A stretch of 64,000 nt of DNA. Origin: Pachyseris speciosa (Eukaryota > Cnidaria > Anthozoa > Scleractinia > Pachyseridae). The notes beneath the pieces were generated by a model. That model did no database searches. It saw only the letters and a program-made list of their open reading frames with translations, and was not told the DNA's origin. Location: the NCBI GenBank assembly GCA_016490735.1, contig JAEMWC010000035.1, positions 766,001 through 830,000 of the forward strand. The letters are read 5' to 3'. The translations under genes were made by a program, and so were the position numbers. Within the stretch, counting starts at the first letter, position 1. Every line of letters starts with the position of its first letter. Positions 49,560 through 60,549 of the stretch are shown piece by piece.

Positions 49560-49713
49560 TTTAGAAGTGTTAGTTTTTGTGGAGGGAGGAAAACCGGAGA
49601 ATCCGGAGAAAAACAAACAACAAACTCTACCTTCATATGACGGCGGGTCCGGGGAGCGAACCCGGGTCACATTGGTGGGAGGCGAGTGCCATTCCACCAT
49701 TCCAGCTCCCCCT
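49560..49713 (-). mobile_element. tRNA-derived SINE, copy 3
   Basis: Same head and body as the copy at 43181, with B-box-like CGGGTTCGCTCCCC (minus strand). The tail is shortened. Confidence 0.78.
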
Positions 49714-50237
49714 ATGTGATCATAGTCTTGAGAAATTTTCAAATAGTTGCGTAAACATGAATGGATAATATTTTTTCTCCAGAGAATATCACGCGGTCTG
49801 TAATGGGTAAACAAAGACCAAGCGAAAAAGGTCGATAACTTGTAACCGGCCAGTACGTAACTTTAAGTATCAACTATAACTATGCATTGCGGTAAAAAGG
49901 CCCAACGATGGGGGCTTGTAATTGGAAAAAGTTAAATATTTCTTTAAAAGCTACAACTTCCTTCTACGGGAGTGGAATTTTGCGTCTGAGATTGGGAGTG
50001 GGGGGGGGGGGGGGGGCTTCCTTTTTGTTTCTTTATTTGTTCCTTTCTTTACCTATTGACCTGCTTATTTCTTTCTTTCTTTATTTTTCATTTATTCGTT
50101 CTTTTTTTCTGTCTTTCTTTTTACTTTTTTCCATATTTTTAGCGCCTGCTTCTAACCTCTTTCGTGTTATGTGGGTAAACAAATTACATTTACATTTTAT
50201 TTTTTTACATGGTCTGTAATGGGAAAACAAAACAACA

Positions 50238-50425
50238 CCGGTGTTCCTGGGTTTTTCGGCTGTTCCGATGTTCCGGGAAGTTCCTGGGTGTTCCGTTATT
50301 CCGGGGTGTTCCGGTGTTCCAGGGTGTTCCGGTGTTCCGGGGTGTTCCGGGGTGTTCAGGTGTTCCGGGGTGTTCCGGGTGTTCCGGTGTTCCGGTGTTC
50401 CGTGATGTTCCGGTGTTCCTGGATT
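50238..50425. repeat. GGAACACC minisatellite, inverted right copy
   Basis: TGTTCCGG units in reverse orientation. 50238-50310 is the inverse of about 48895-48970, including the irregular units (gttattcc, gatgttcc), and it ends with the same flank tagtacatgccgttcaata. Confidence 0.92.
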
Positions 50426-50674
50426 TAGTACATGCCGTTCAATACCGACAATACGAATATGGTCTATTGGAAACCGCTCTATTGCGAGGTCGTGATTACA
50501 ATCACGTATAACTTTAACTCCTTCATTCTCCAATTTCAAGATTCAACACATCTTCGACCATCCAGACTGATTGCCCTTTTGGTCGCTAACCAATCAGCAA
50601 AAGCACTTTTATGTGTGCCGAACATAGGTAAGTAATGCCTGCAGAGAAGTATGACATGTTCGTGGGCATGGCTC

Positions 50675-50842
50675 TAGCCTGCATACAGGCTCTTCATTTG
50701 GGCAATTCAGAGAGGTTGTCGCTCGGTCAAATGCTAAGGGATTGGGGCGAGCTCGCCCCAATCCCGTAGCTTTTGACCGTGCGCCATTAATCAAGGCAAA
50801 AATCCACTGTGTTGCCCAAATGAAGAGCCTGTATGCAGGCTA
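50675..50842. mobile_element. TAGCCTGC-type MITE with 9-bp duplication
   Basis: Ends TAGCCTGCATACAGGCTC and the exact inverse, inner palindrome around ggggcgagctcgcccc. Flanks gcatggctc (50666-50674) and gcatgactc (50843-50851) form a 9-bp duplication with one change. Confidence 0.85.
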
Positions 50843-50851
50843 GCATGACTC

Positions 50852-52014
50852 AGTTCTATATGGAACAAATTTACATGAGTTCATAACGCATGTTACACCT
50901 ACTCAGAAGCGGTCTGACCTACTTCATTATGTCGTCATAGCTACTGTAGTTTATTGTAATGAGTTATCCTGTTCATCACCACGCCTCCTCTCCCCACACC
51001 CCACAACCACCCCACCACCACCCCCAGCATCACCATCACCTCGAGCGAGCGACGAGGAAACAAGTAAAAACCGAACTGTACAAACTTACGCTTTTTGCAG
51101 AGAAAAGTCCAGCCAAGTCTTTTGTTTTGCTTCTATTTACTTGAAGTTCCGGATATTCACGATCGATTTTGAACGGTGGACTGTCATACCGTCCTTTTCC
51201 ACAAAACATTTATGAAGTCTTTTGTCCAAATTCGAGCCCGCTTTACTCTCAGGGCCTAGAAATGATCCCCAACACCTACTTTCCGAGGCTTCAGACTTGT
51301 TACCTCCGCAAGCAAAGCTTGCTCACAGTCGATATCCCAGCCAAAATAATTGTTGATTAAATAGGTATAGGTACATTTTACCAAAAAAGTGAACTAAACA
51401 TTTATTTCAACTTCAGGAAACTACGATGTGCTGTAACAATTAACATGTTACTCACAATTTCCTGTACATACTTAAATCTCTAAACCGATTTTTTTTAAAC
51501 TTAATTTTACAAATCCTTCAACGGAGATTCAAGAATTCGACCGACAAAAGGATTGAGAGAAAATTAAGTTATGCCCTCCTTTTCATAAAATACCATTTGC
51601 GCTGTAGAAAATTAAATAACAATAGACAGTTTCTGTCTAAATTTGTCTTACGTACAAAAATGAACGTAAAGTATAACAATTATTTAGTAACCTTTGTAGC
51701 ATATTACACAGTGCTCCTCCTAAACACTGATTTTTTTTTTTTGGTGCTTAGGCAGTCATTTTCTTTAGTTGATCTGGATTTCTGCCGACGGAGTTCAATC
51801 TTTGTTTTAGCAGAAAGGAATATATTATTGCTGTTAATGTAATTAATTATTTGTCCTTTCACAACCATATTAGTGTTGGTCTGCTTCTTCTTCTTTTAAA
51901 TTTGTTTTACATCATCACCATATTTTGCAAATTTTCGTTTGGTTAAATAAAGTATTAATAACGACAGTTGCTAAGGCTGTCCAGTATGACTGCAGCGTGA
52001 TTCTGGCATGACAA
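50852..52014. other. Intergenic sequence downstream of THNSL2
   Basis: A His/Pro-rich frame at 50959-51144 comes from a CCACC-rich patch and is not convincing as a gene. Nothing else is recognised. Confidence 0.4.
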
Positions 52015-52020
52015 TTTATT
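52015..52020 (-). terminator. Polyadenylation signal of THNSL2
   Basis: AATAAA on the minus strand, about 105 bp after the THNSL2 stop codon at 52123-52125. Confidence 0.55.
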
Positions 52021-52122
52021 GAAGTAATACCATTCACATAAAAAACTCTTTAAATTAAAAACAGTAGTTTTCATTTTTAGCATTTTTCCCTCCACAACTG
52101 CGCAGATTTTTTGCATGGAGGA

Positions 52123-52348
52123 TTAACTATTGACGTGCTTTCGAGAAATTTCATCAATCATATCTCGAAGCATTCGCTCCCAATCTTCCCCTTTCTTCAT
52201 TTCTTTATACCGAGTTGAACTGGTAAGAAGTTGAGCCAGCTGAGGGGGCAGCGCCATGTCTATCCCAGCAGCCTTCACTGCCTCAGGGAACTTTGCAGGA
52301 CTGGCTGTAGCTATACAAACTGTGGGTGTCTTGAGCTCGGCAACATGC
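52123..52348 (-). CDS. THNSL2: THNSL2 terminal exon
   Basis: Entered with one base completing an arginine codon. Encodes [20 protein letters not shown] and the C-terminal helix [19 protein letters not shown], then a stop. Confidence 0.88.
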
Positions 52349-54542
52349 CTGAGAATGAGAGTGCATGGTGGCATTAGGTTATGTTGAAACGAGACTACGC
52401 AAGCCTACAAGAATTGAAGGAAACAGATCACCTTTTTGAAGGCCTCTCTTGGCTTGAAACATATCAGTAAGGGTTGGGAAGTTAAAGTTATCTAACATTG
52501 GAACATCAATTACTCTACGGGGTCGTCATCTTTTTTCTCGAATTAGGGAATCGACGTAATCTTTCCACAGGTTACCCAGCCTACACGAGCACACGACACC
52601 CACACAACCACTACGCAAACCAGTTCCTGTTACATCAAGAGTAGGTTCCGTTCCTCTGTGGACGACATGATGCTCTCTGGTTTAGGCCTACTTCACGGAG
52701 AGCGAAACTCACGGCTTCGCCGATAGCAAGGAACACACAAGAGAAGTAAAGTAATCAGCAAAGGACCGCCAACAATAATGCTGCTAGTTTACGTAGGACC
52801 TACCAGAGATCTAATCAGCTAAAAAAATAAGCCACTGTGGCATGCACAGGTGTATATGAGTCCACGAAAATACGATGATTGCCGATGCATGCAAACTCAT
52901 AAAGCAAAAGCAACAAAGCAAGAAAAGGTTGATGACGGAAAGTCACTGAGAAGGATGAAAGATCCAACAGCTCGCTCACGTGTGTCCCAGACTCCCCCAG
53001 CTGGCTGTGCAGGTCTATTCTGGAAACACACTTGCGCACAGTCTTTGTTTGTTTGTTTGTTTCTGTTATTTTTTTGTCGTCGTCCGCACTTTAGATGCTT
53101 CACAGTCAATCACGCCTCTCTTTTCCAGTGCAAAACAACAACTGCTTTGGTCTCTATTGCACAGCTTAAAGGAGCTCGGTCACGATATTTTGGGTCATTA
53201 TTAGAGACAAAAAAATGCATTTAAATAATGGGAAACAGTGAAATAACAATTTGTCAGGGAAGATAAACACTAAAGAGACAAGAATAAATGCAAATATGGC
53301 GAGGAGCCCCTTTAAAGCAATGTGTTTGTTTGTTGTTGTTGTTGTTGTTGATGTTGTTGCTAAGCAGCAAAGATCCACACTTTCGGGTCCTAGTGCCTCT
53401 CGACTCTGAACCTTTTTCAGTGAATGACAAGAGAAAAAAGATCTGCATTGGTCCTTAAGCAACGTCCTTAGGAATCCTACTTGTGGCCAGTCTTGCATTA
53501 CGTTCATAACTGTGAGGGACCATCTCATCTTTAACCTTGTGTTTGCTATTTAATTCTCTTATGGTATGTACACAAGGCTCCTTGTTATTAATGTTGTTGT
53601 TTATGCTACTGAATAATCCGGCGCTAATGACACCATAACAACCAAAATCTATTTTTACCTTTGGTCCCAGGCCACCGTGACACCAACAGCCGTGTGTGGA
53701 CAGAGGAGGTACTGGTTCTCATCCCAACACTCTTTCATGGTTTGGAGCGTTTGGTCACATGACACAGAAGCAGAAGAAATGACCTTACACATCTGCAAAG
53801 CACATTGGCTCGGTCACACCATGTTGACACTATATACCGAATAACTTTTTGTGCTGGCACAGAAATCGATCGTTTATATTGTGAACAGAAACAGCAAGTC
53901 ACGATTGGTTTTGGTTTTGCTTCTCATTGGTTAAGAAAGTCGCGCAAGATTTGCTGACCAATCACAGAGTGAAGCAATGGGGAACCAAAGCAAACGCAAT
54001 TTACTTTTGACACTCAATTGAAAACCGCTCTAAAAAGGCATTAAATTTGATTGTTTTCGATAACGGAAATGTAACGTGGTAATTTATCCTATTCTAACCC
54101 CGACGATGAAAAATTGTCTTCCTCACTTGGACGATGAAGAACTACTCTTAGTCATGAAGTGTTTTTAAGCCTGGCTATAACAGATACTTGAATGAGGAGC
54201 CAAAGGCATTTACTTCCAGAAACGGTGTGTGTGTGTTGTGGGTGGGGGGAGGGGGGGGGGTGGGGAGGGGAACGAGACGATGTCACAATAATTGTTTACC
54301 TTCATGTGCAAGTCTTCAGGTATCTTCAGGGAGCCTTTTTGCTCAAATTCTTGCATCAACGACTCAACAAGAGCGTAGTCCATGTCAGAGAAGAGAAGCA
54401 ACAGACGCTCAAAATTATAAGGAGCCTGCGGAAATGCATATATAATTCAAGCATGGTCAAACAAGAAATGGCAATAAAAACTACCAAAGTGCCAAAAAGA
54501 CCAGCAGTGGATGTGTCAAATAGAGTGGTTTTTAACTCAGTC

Positions 54543-54600
<58 letters not shown>

Positions 54601-55812
54601 TATTATTATTATTACATGTAACCTGCGTCAATACCTGCAGTGTTTTCCCAGTAGTAGAAGTGTTGTTTTGAGTTGGTCTAGAAGAAAATTTGTTTTTATA
54701 CCCCTCAATGATCTTATCTATGAGATGGCTAGGAAAGGAGTTGCGTTGAAGTGTTATAGATAGTTGTTGAAGATTTTTTTCCCGCCCAGTGGTGGTGTTG
54801 TTGATTTTGAAAATTCTGTCAACCAAAGTGTAAATCAGACCAACCTTATACCTAAAGCAAGTAAAACTAAGGAAATTAGTAAGAAGCCCAGTGTAAGTGC
54901 TCTTGTGATATATTGAAGTGATACAAGAAGCCCCCGAGTTATCCACAAGAACATCCAGAAAGGGGAGTTTCCCATTGAGTTGAGTTTCATAAGTAAACCT
55001 AATGTTAGGATGTCTAGAGTTGAACTCAACTCTAGACATCCTAACATTAGGTTTACTTATGAAAGGCTGGTCTGATTTACACTTTGGTTGACAGAATTTT
55101 TAAAATCAACAACACCACCACTGGGTGGGAAAAAGAATCTTCAACAACTATCTATAACACTTCGACGCAAATCCTTTCCTAGCCATCTCATAGATAAGAT
55201 CATTGAGGGGTATAAAAACAAATTTTCTTCTAGACCAACTCAAAACAACTCTTCTACTACTGGAAAAACACTACAGGTATTCGATACTTCAAACTGCCAT
55301 TTGTGGGTGATTTCTCTACCGTCGCACGCAAAAAACTAAAACGCTTGTTAAACGTTTATTGCAAAGATATAGACATCAGAATTGTTTTTTCTTCTTTCAA
55401 AATCAAGAATTTTTCAGTTCCAAAGATCCTATTCCAGATGCGTTAAAATCTCTGGTTGTGTATCAATTTACTTGTGCGGGATGTAACTCCCGTTACATTG
55501 GCGAGACGTCACGCCACTTTACAACCAGGGTAAAAGAGCATCTCTCAACTGACAAAAATTCTCATGTTTTCAAACACCTGAACGGTTCACCTAGTTGTAA
55601 ACGCAAATGCTCGGTTGACTGCTTCAAGATTATAGATTCAGCTAAAACTAGACATTGTCTTAAGCTCAAAGAAGCGATCTACGTCAGCCGCTTAAAACCA
55701 GAACTAAATGCGCAATTACAACACAACAACGATTTTTGCTTCTTGTGACTCGATTACGTAATTCACACTCGTGCATTTGCACGCACATAATTGTAACTGT
55801 TACTGTATTTTA

Positions 55813-55859
<47 letters not shown>

Positions 55860-58800
55860 ATTATTATTATTATTATATTATTATGAGCAGTTGATAAACG
55901 TATGGATGCTGAAGTAGAACAACATAGGGCGCACAGCGTAACCTATGCAGTCTGAAGGAACTATTAAAAGAAAACTACTGAGTTAAATAATATACGATAA
56001 AAAATAGAAATCTAATAAACAATCGAAAGTTCTCCGATACTAAAACTATTTTGAGCTCCTATACTATTCCCTCTGGGAAAGTCAAGTGACGGTAGCTTTG
56101 AAAGTTCTCACTATGTTGAGAGAACTCGAGATGGCAGCCTTCTGCATCCTTCTCAATACGTCATAGCCCCTGCTGCCAAAGAGCTTCCTCGTTGTCAGGT
56201 CTAGATCCCTTGACCATCCCCCTAGCACGTCAATGGTGATGTTACATTGTTCAACGTTATAGCCAGGGTACTGCTTCTTCAGCTCGAATCACAGAGGCCC
56301 GTACTTGACCGTCTTCTCCTCGGACTTCTTTTCCCGATGCTCCATCCACGGACAGGACATCTCTACAGCCCACACCTTCTTATTCTTGTGGTCCACAAAT
56401 CGAGCGTCCACTCTGTTAGCCTTGACGATGGTGTGTTCCGCATAAACTGGGACATCCCAAAACGCTAGGCCTCAGGTGACTCGTAGACTGGTTTGGGCAC
56501 TGCACACGAGTACCAGGGAGGAACTGAATCAATTAGCCTCAGTTCCCTCGCCATCTCGAAGAAGAGGACTTTCATTGCTGCGTTGTGTCTCTCTAGGTAT
56601 TTAGACTGGGCCAAAGCAGAGCACCCCGCTAGCACATGCGCAAGAGTCTCAGGAGATTTCCCACATAGTCTGCACTGTGATGTCGCCCTGTGTTGTACCT
56701 GTTTTGTGGACTGTGTACACCTTAGTGGGCGTGAGCTGCTCGTAAAGCTCCATTACCCCAGCGATGATATGGGTAGGAGCGCATGTCCAATCACGCAGCC
56801 AAGCAAAGCATCCGCTCTGACTTAGCTCGCTGTCCTGCCACCCAGCACGCAGGAACTGTCCGTGCCACTTCTCCTCATTGATCTTCTCTTCCAGCTTCCC
56901 CATATCTGCCTTCTTGAGGTATTCTTTCACTTTTGGTCCTTTGATCTCCGTCTCAGGATCGCTCACAGATCGGCACGATGGTTGAGGGTACTCCAGAGAC
57001 AAGCTCGTGCCCAGATCCTCGGCAAACTTGTGCGATTCCTTCATCAGCGACGTGTGTCCCTTCTCTACCACCCTCTCTTCGAACTGTTGCACTGCCCTTA
57101 TAGAGGGATCAATGTTCTGACAAAGCTTCATTGCCGCCTTGATCTTGGTCAACTTGTACTTACGCTCAACCGAGCGCAAGCCACGTCCGCCTTTCTTTCT
57201 TGCCAAATACATCACCGCCGTCGAGCTGAGGGGATGCTTCCACGATTTTCACAGATGATCTTTCTAGCCTCTCTGTCGCGATAACCCGCAGTTCTGTGAT
57301 TGGCCAGTGTTGAGTCCATATCAGATAGGTTAGCACTGGCATTGCGAACTGGTTGCTGGCTCTTACGCGGTTAATATCTGACAGATACACCTTGGATGCG
57401 CATTCAAAGGCCAGCTTTGAATAGTTTTTATGCATATAGAAGTGACGGCAATCCGCAGGCAGAAGTTTAGACACGCGAGAAACACGTTTGCTTTGCTGAA
57501 GCTTTTCAAGAATGCTTTTACTGAGTTATGTCAAAATTTTAATTTTAGGTTTTGAAACAAGTCATGTTTTAGAGTGGGCTTTTGCAAAATCTTTGCTGAA
57601 ATTTTTTGGACTGTGGTGCAACTTTTACTTTGCAAGTTTACAAATAAAGTAGGTTACAAGTTTCTTGTACGCGGTCTTGTCTTGGTTTTCATTAGCCCAC
57701 GTGTTGTGTTGTAGTTCAGTTTTATCCTTGGTTCAATTTTTCTTGCATGGTAATGTATGATAATGAGTATAAAACAAACTTAAGGAAATAAAAATTGAAC
57801 CAAACATAAAATTGAATAACAACATAGACAACTCCTATTTCCTTTGTTGCAAGCTTGTGATGGCATGAATTATGACGGACTCAGTTTGTACTATCCACCC
57901 CAGCCTCTGGATTTAGTAGATAACACAAAGCTGGGCCAGGCTGATTCTGGCTATCATGCAATAACAATAATTATAGTATTTCCTGGAATAAGCACCCACG
58001 CTCTAATAAGTAACCTCCCCTGAATAAGCATCCACCCTCGTCGGCCAAAATAGGAAATAAACGCCCCTCCCCCCCCCCTCACATGGAAAACCTGTTTCTA
58101 TTGTCATTTTACCCCCCCCCCCCCCCCCCACATGGAAAACCTGTTTCTATTGTCATTTGTGTAGGACAGTTCATTTTCTGTTAAGTCGCTTCCAGTTTAA
58201 GTTCCTATCTCCATGTGCTTGTATGGTTCTTTTATGTGCATTAGCCAAAATAAAGTAGAAAGAAAAACTTAATACGCTCCCCCTTGATTAACCACCCTCC
58301 TTCAAAGAAGCACCCCTTATTTCAGACAAAATTTTAAAAATTACCTGGGCTCTAACATTATTAAGGAAATATGTTATTGTTAATTACTGGATCACATACA
58401 CAACTCATAAAATAAAATTAATGATCACCACGAAAAAACTGTCATGATGTTTAGCTAAATTCTCTCCACTGATAACATAAGAAATATATAAGGAAGTGTG
58501 GGGAATTTGTATGTTGATATTACCTGAATGTCCATGGCAGATGACCAGGTTTTTTGAACACTCTCTGCCAATGTGAAGTCTCCGGTTGACAAGGCGCGAT
58601 GAACAATGTCATTCTCATTGACAGCACAAACCAGCTGAACTGGAAGACCCATTTTGTGAACAAGTGAACCAGCTGCAGAGGCAACCATTTTAATTACATT
58701 TAATCAATTTAAAAATTAACCAATCCAGCTTATTAGTGTGATGCCTATTAAACTTAGCCTCCCACGCAGTCATTTTTAGGGGACTCGTATTTCACCTCCT

Positions 58801-59958
58801 CCCCAATAATAGTGGGGAGGAGGTGAAATACAAGTCCCCTAAAAATGACTGCGTGGGAGGCTATATTAAACTTGATGAAAGAGAAGTTTTCATAATTCTG
58901 CGTGAGTGCAGACCACAGGAACTACATTCCCTGTTCTTTTTACAAGTGTGTGGGTTCTTTTACATCGTGTGTAGAGGTGAAGAAGACAACGTGACTGCCC
59001 AAATGATGTGATCATCTGAACTCAAGCAGATGTTGAGCAGACAGCCAGCAAAATCCCACCAATAATATTACTATTTTAAGACCAGTTCTCGGCAGTAAGG
59101 TATTCTACTAGCCTGCAGAACAGGTGTTATTGTTTAGTATATTTTAGGTGAGTGGAGGCTCCACTGATGCGTGCGTGGAGTGCGAGACACACGTGAGGTA
59201 GGGGCGTGAAAAAATAATGCTTATTTTTCTCTTCCCCTCATCTCATGCTCTGTGCTTGCATGTCGTGCTTTGCGCTTAGCTAAATGAGCACCTGTTATGC
59301 AGGCTAGAATTCTACAAACTGAGCTTACCAGGTGGCAGTCTCCAGCACATGTAACTGAACTACCACAAAGTTAATAATAAGAAAAGGAAAATACCTGCAC
59401 AATGCCCCAGCGCCCCTGATGGTATCACAAACTTCACAGTGTCGCCAATCTCCTTGCAGGTTCGAAAGTAAGCATAGAAAAAGTGCACAAGTTGTGCCAT
59501 TATGCGACCCCAGTTGATGGAGTTAATTGAACACAGATTATGGGCTTCTGCGTACGTATGATCAGTAAAACAGTTTTTGATCGGCACATCTAAATCATCT
59601 GACGTTCCCTCTGTTTGAACTACATAAACATTCATATCCATGACTGTCGTCATTTGTAATTCTTGCATCTGGTTACAGCGTCCTTTAGGAAACAGTACTA
59701 TGATGTCAACCCATTCAGATCTGCGCACGCTTTCAATGGCTGCACTGCCTGTGTCACCAGATGTTCCGACAAGGATGATTGTATTCTTCTTTTTCTTTTT
59801 CAGAAAATAATCCATGAACATTCCAACACTTGCAAGTGCATAGTCCTTAAATGCCAGGGTTTTGCCGTGAAACAATTCCAAGACATGAAAATTGTTGACC
59901 TTTTTAAGGAAAACAATGTCCTTATGTCCAAATTCTGTGAATGCATTATTAATGAGAT
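52123..59958 (-). CDS. THNSL2: Threonine synthase-like 2 (THNSL2), five 3' exons; N terminus outside window
   Basis: Fold-type II pyridoxal-phosphate enzyme. The mouse protein is a phospho-lyase that breaks down O-phosphothreonine and phosphohomoserine rather than making threonine. Exons in order: 59395-59958, 58524-58672, 54300-54425, 53659-53792, 52123-52348. Phases 1, 0, 0, 2 join correctly and give 399 residues to a TGA stop. The first exon holds the PLP lysine motif LAFKDYAL and the phosphate loop [10 protein letters not shown]. Later peptides [32 protein letters not shown] and [12 protein letters not shown] are family signatures. The protein lacks about 75 residues at its start compared with vertebrate THNSL2 (about 480). 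The acceptor at 59959-59960 is in frame, so the missing exon should lie beyond 64000. The intron between exons 2 and 3 holds most of the retroelements. Confidence 0.9.
53893..54032. mobile_element. MITE family A, copy 4 (half)
   Basis: Only the right half remains: cacgattggttttggttttg through CACTCAATTGAAAACCGCTC and TA. It lies between THNSL2 exons 4 and 3. Confidence 0.8.
54542..55040 (-). mobile_element. Penelope-like element fragment, minus-strand arm
   Basis: Encodes a reverse-transcriptase segment ([33 protein letters not shown]) up to position 55040 and ends at a (TTA)n run at 54542-54615. It abuts an oppositely oriented copy at about 55025. The GIY-YIG domain is missing on this arm. 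Confidence 0.82.
55020..55860 (+). mobile_element. Penelope-like element fragment with GIY-YIG endonuclease, plus-strand arm
   Basis: Shares its start with the minus arm (about 45-bp palindrome centred at about 55025) and has an internal deletion in the RT segment. It shows [13 protein letters not shown] and then, after a frameshift near 55400, the GIY-YIG endonuclease ([20 protein letters not shown], with the conserved R and E further on) ending at 55748. A (TAA)n tail follows. The pair sits in a THNSL2 intron and cannot make an intact protein. Confidence 0.85.
55815..57480 (-). mobile_element. Truncated LINE with C-terminal restriction-like endonuclease domain
   Basis: Reads minus from about 57474 (end of the RT/thumb region: [21 protein letters not shown]) through [19 protein letters not shown] and a cysteine motif to [13 protein letters not shown] and VEMSCPW, a PD-(D/E)XK-like arrangement. 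It ends in [11 protein letters not shown] near 56090. One frameshift (about 57200) and at least two stop codons break it. The 3' UTR ends in a (TAA)n-type tail at 55815-55890. The front of the reverse transcriptase is missing. Confidence 0.82.
57481..58523. other. THNSL2 intron; poly-C tandem duplication at 58063-58160
   Basis: The segment acatggaaaacctgtttcta occurs twice, each time preceded by a poly-C run (58070-58080 and 58113-58130). Otherwise nothing recognised. Confidence 0.6.
58755..58863. mobile_element. TAGCCTCCC-type foldback MITE with perfect 9-bp duplication
   Basis: 109 bp, arms TAGCCTCCCACGCAGTCATT and inverse with about two mismatches over 50 bp. Flanked by tattaaact on both sides (58746-58754 and 58864-58872). 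Confidence 0.92.
58890..59060. repeat. Dispersed repeat shared with 20660-20900
   Basis: Shares the aatgatgtgatca and gcagatgttgagca blocks. Class unknown. Confidence 0.55.
59109..59306. mobile_element. TAGCCTGC-type MITE with 9-bp duplication
   Basis: Ends TAGCCTGCAGAACAGGTG and the inverse of TAGCCTGCATAACAGGTG. Flanks gtattctac (59100-59108) and gaattctac (59307-59315) differ at one base. Confidence 0.85.
59395..59958 (-). CDS. THNSL2: THNSL2 catalytic-core exon
   Basis: 564 nt, entered in phase 1 (the G of a split GAT is in the previous exon) and left in phase 1. Encodes [33 protein letters not shown] with the PLP-binding lysine, the [15 protein letters not shown] loop, [16 protein letters not shown] and [20 protein letters not shown]. 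The exon is fully open, with no sign of decay. Confidence 0.9.
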
Positions 59959-60054
59959 CTGCCAGAAACAAGATTAGGAGTTACATAACATACAAGTGTA
60001 CCATTTTCACAGACAAGAATAACCTTGTTAAGGATGTGAGTGTTGGAAACAATG

Positions 60055-60512
60055 GCTGATGATGATGATGATGATGATGGTGGTGGTGCTGGTGCTGGTG
60101 ATGATGATGGTTATAGTGTTAATATTTGTAGCAATTACCAGATACAGTGTAGTGATGATTGCTGCTAAACTAGTGATTTTGGTGATGGTACTAATGGTGA
60201 TGTAGGTGTTAGTGGTAATAATTTTTGTACTGGACAATAATGGCAAGGATGACAGTGATGGCGATGATGATGATGATGATGACAGTAACACCTGGTGATG
60301 ATTATGTTTATGATACTCATGGTACATTGTAGTTGTGATGGTGATGGTGATAACGCTACACTGTACGATAATGACAATGATGATGATGATGATTATTATG
60401 ATGACAATGATGATGATGACAATGATGATGATGATGACGATGATGATGACATTGATGATGACATTGATGATGATGACAATGATGATGACAATGATGATGA
60501 TGATGCAGAAGC
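60055..60512. repeat. (GAT/GATGAC)n low-complexity region
   Basis: Dense GAT, GAC and GGT repeats for 450 bp. Long frames of poly-Asp, poly-Met or poly-Ile/Val in the three phases are repeat artefacts. Confidence 0.92.
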
Positions 60513-60549
60513 GTATCACCCTGGAGCCTTCATCTATCATGAATGTGGG

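Noticed and set aside
52815..53528. Several frames of 60-124 codons
   Set aside because: They lie in a THNSL2 intron, lack motifs and overlap simple repeats.
60028..60540. 170-codon Ile/Val-rich and Asp-rich frames
   Set aside because: Low-complexity GAT array; the hydrophobic run is a repeat artefact, not a membrane protein.
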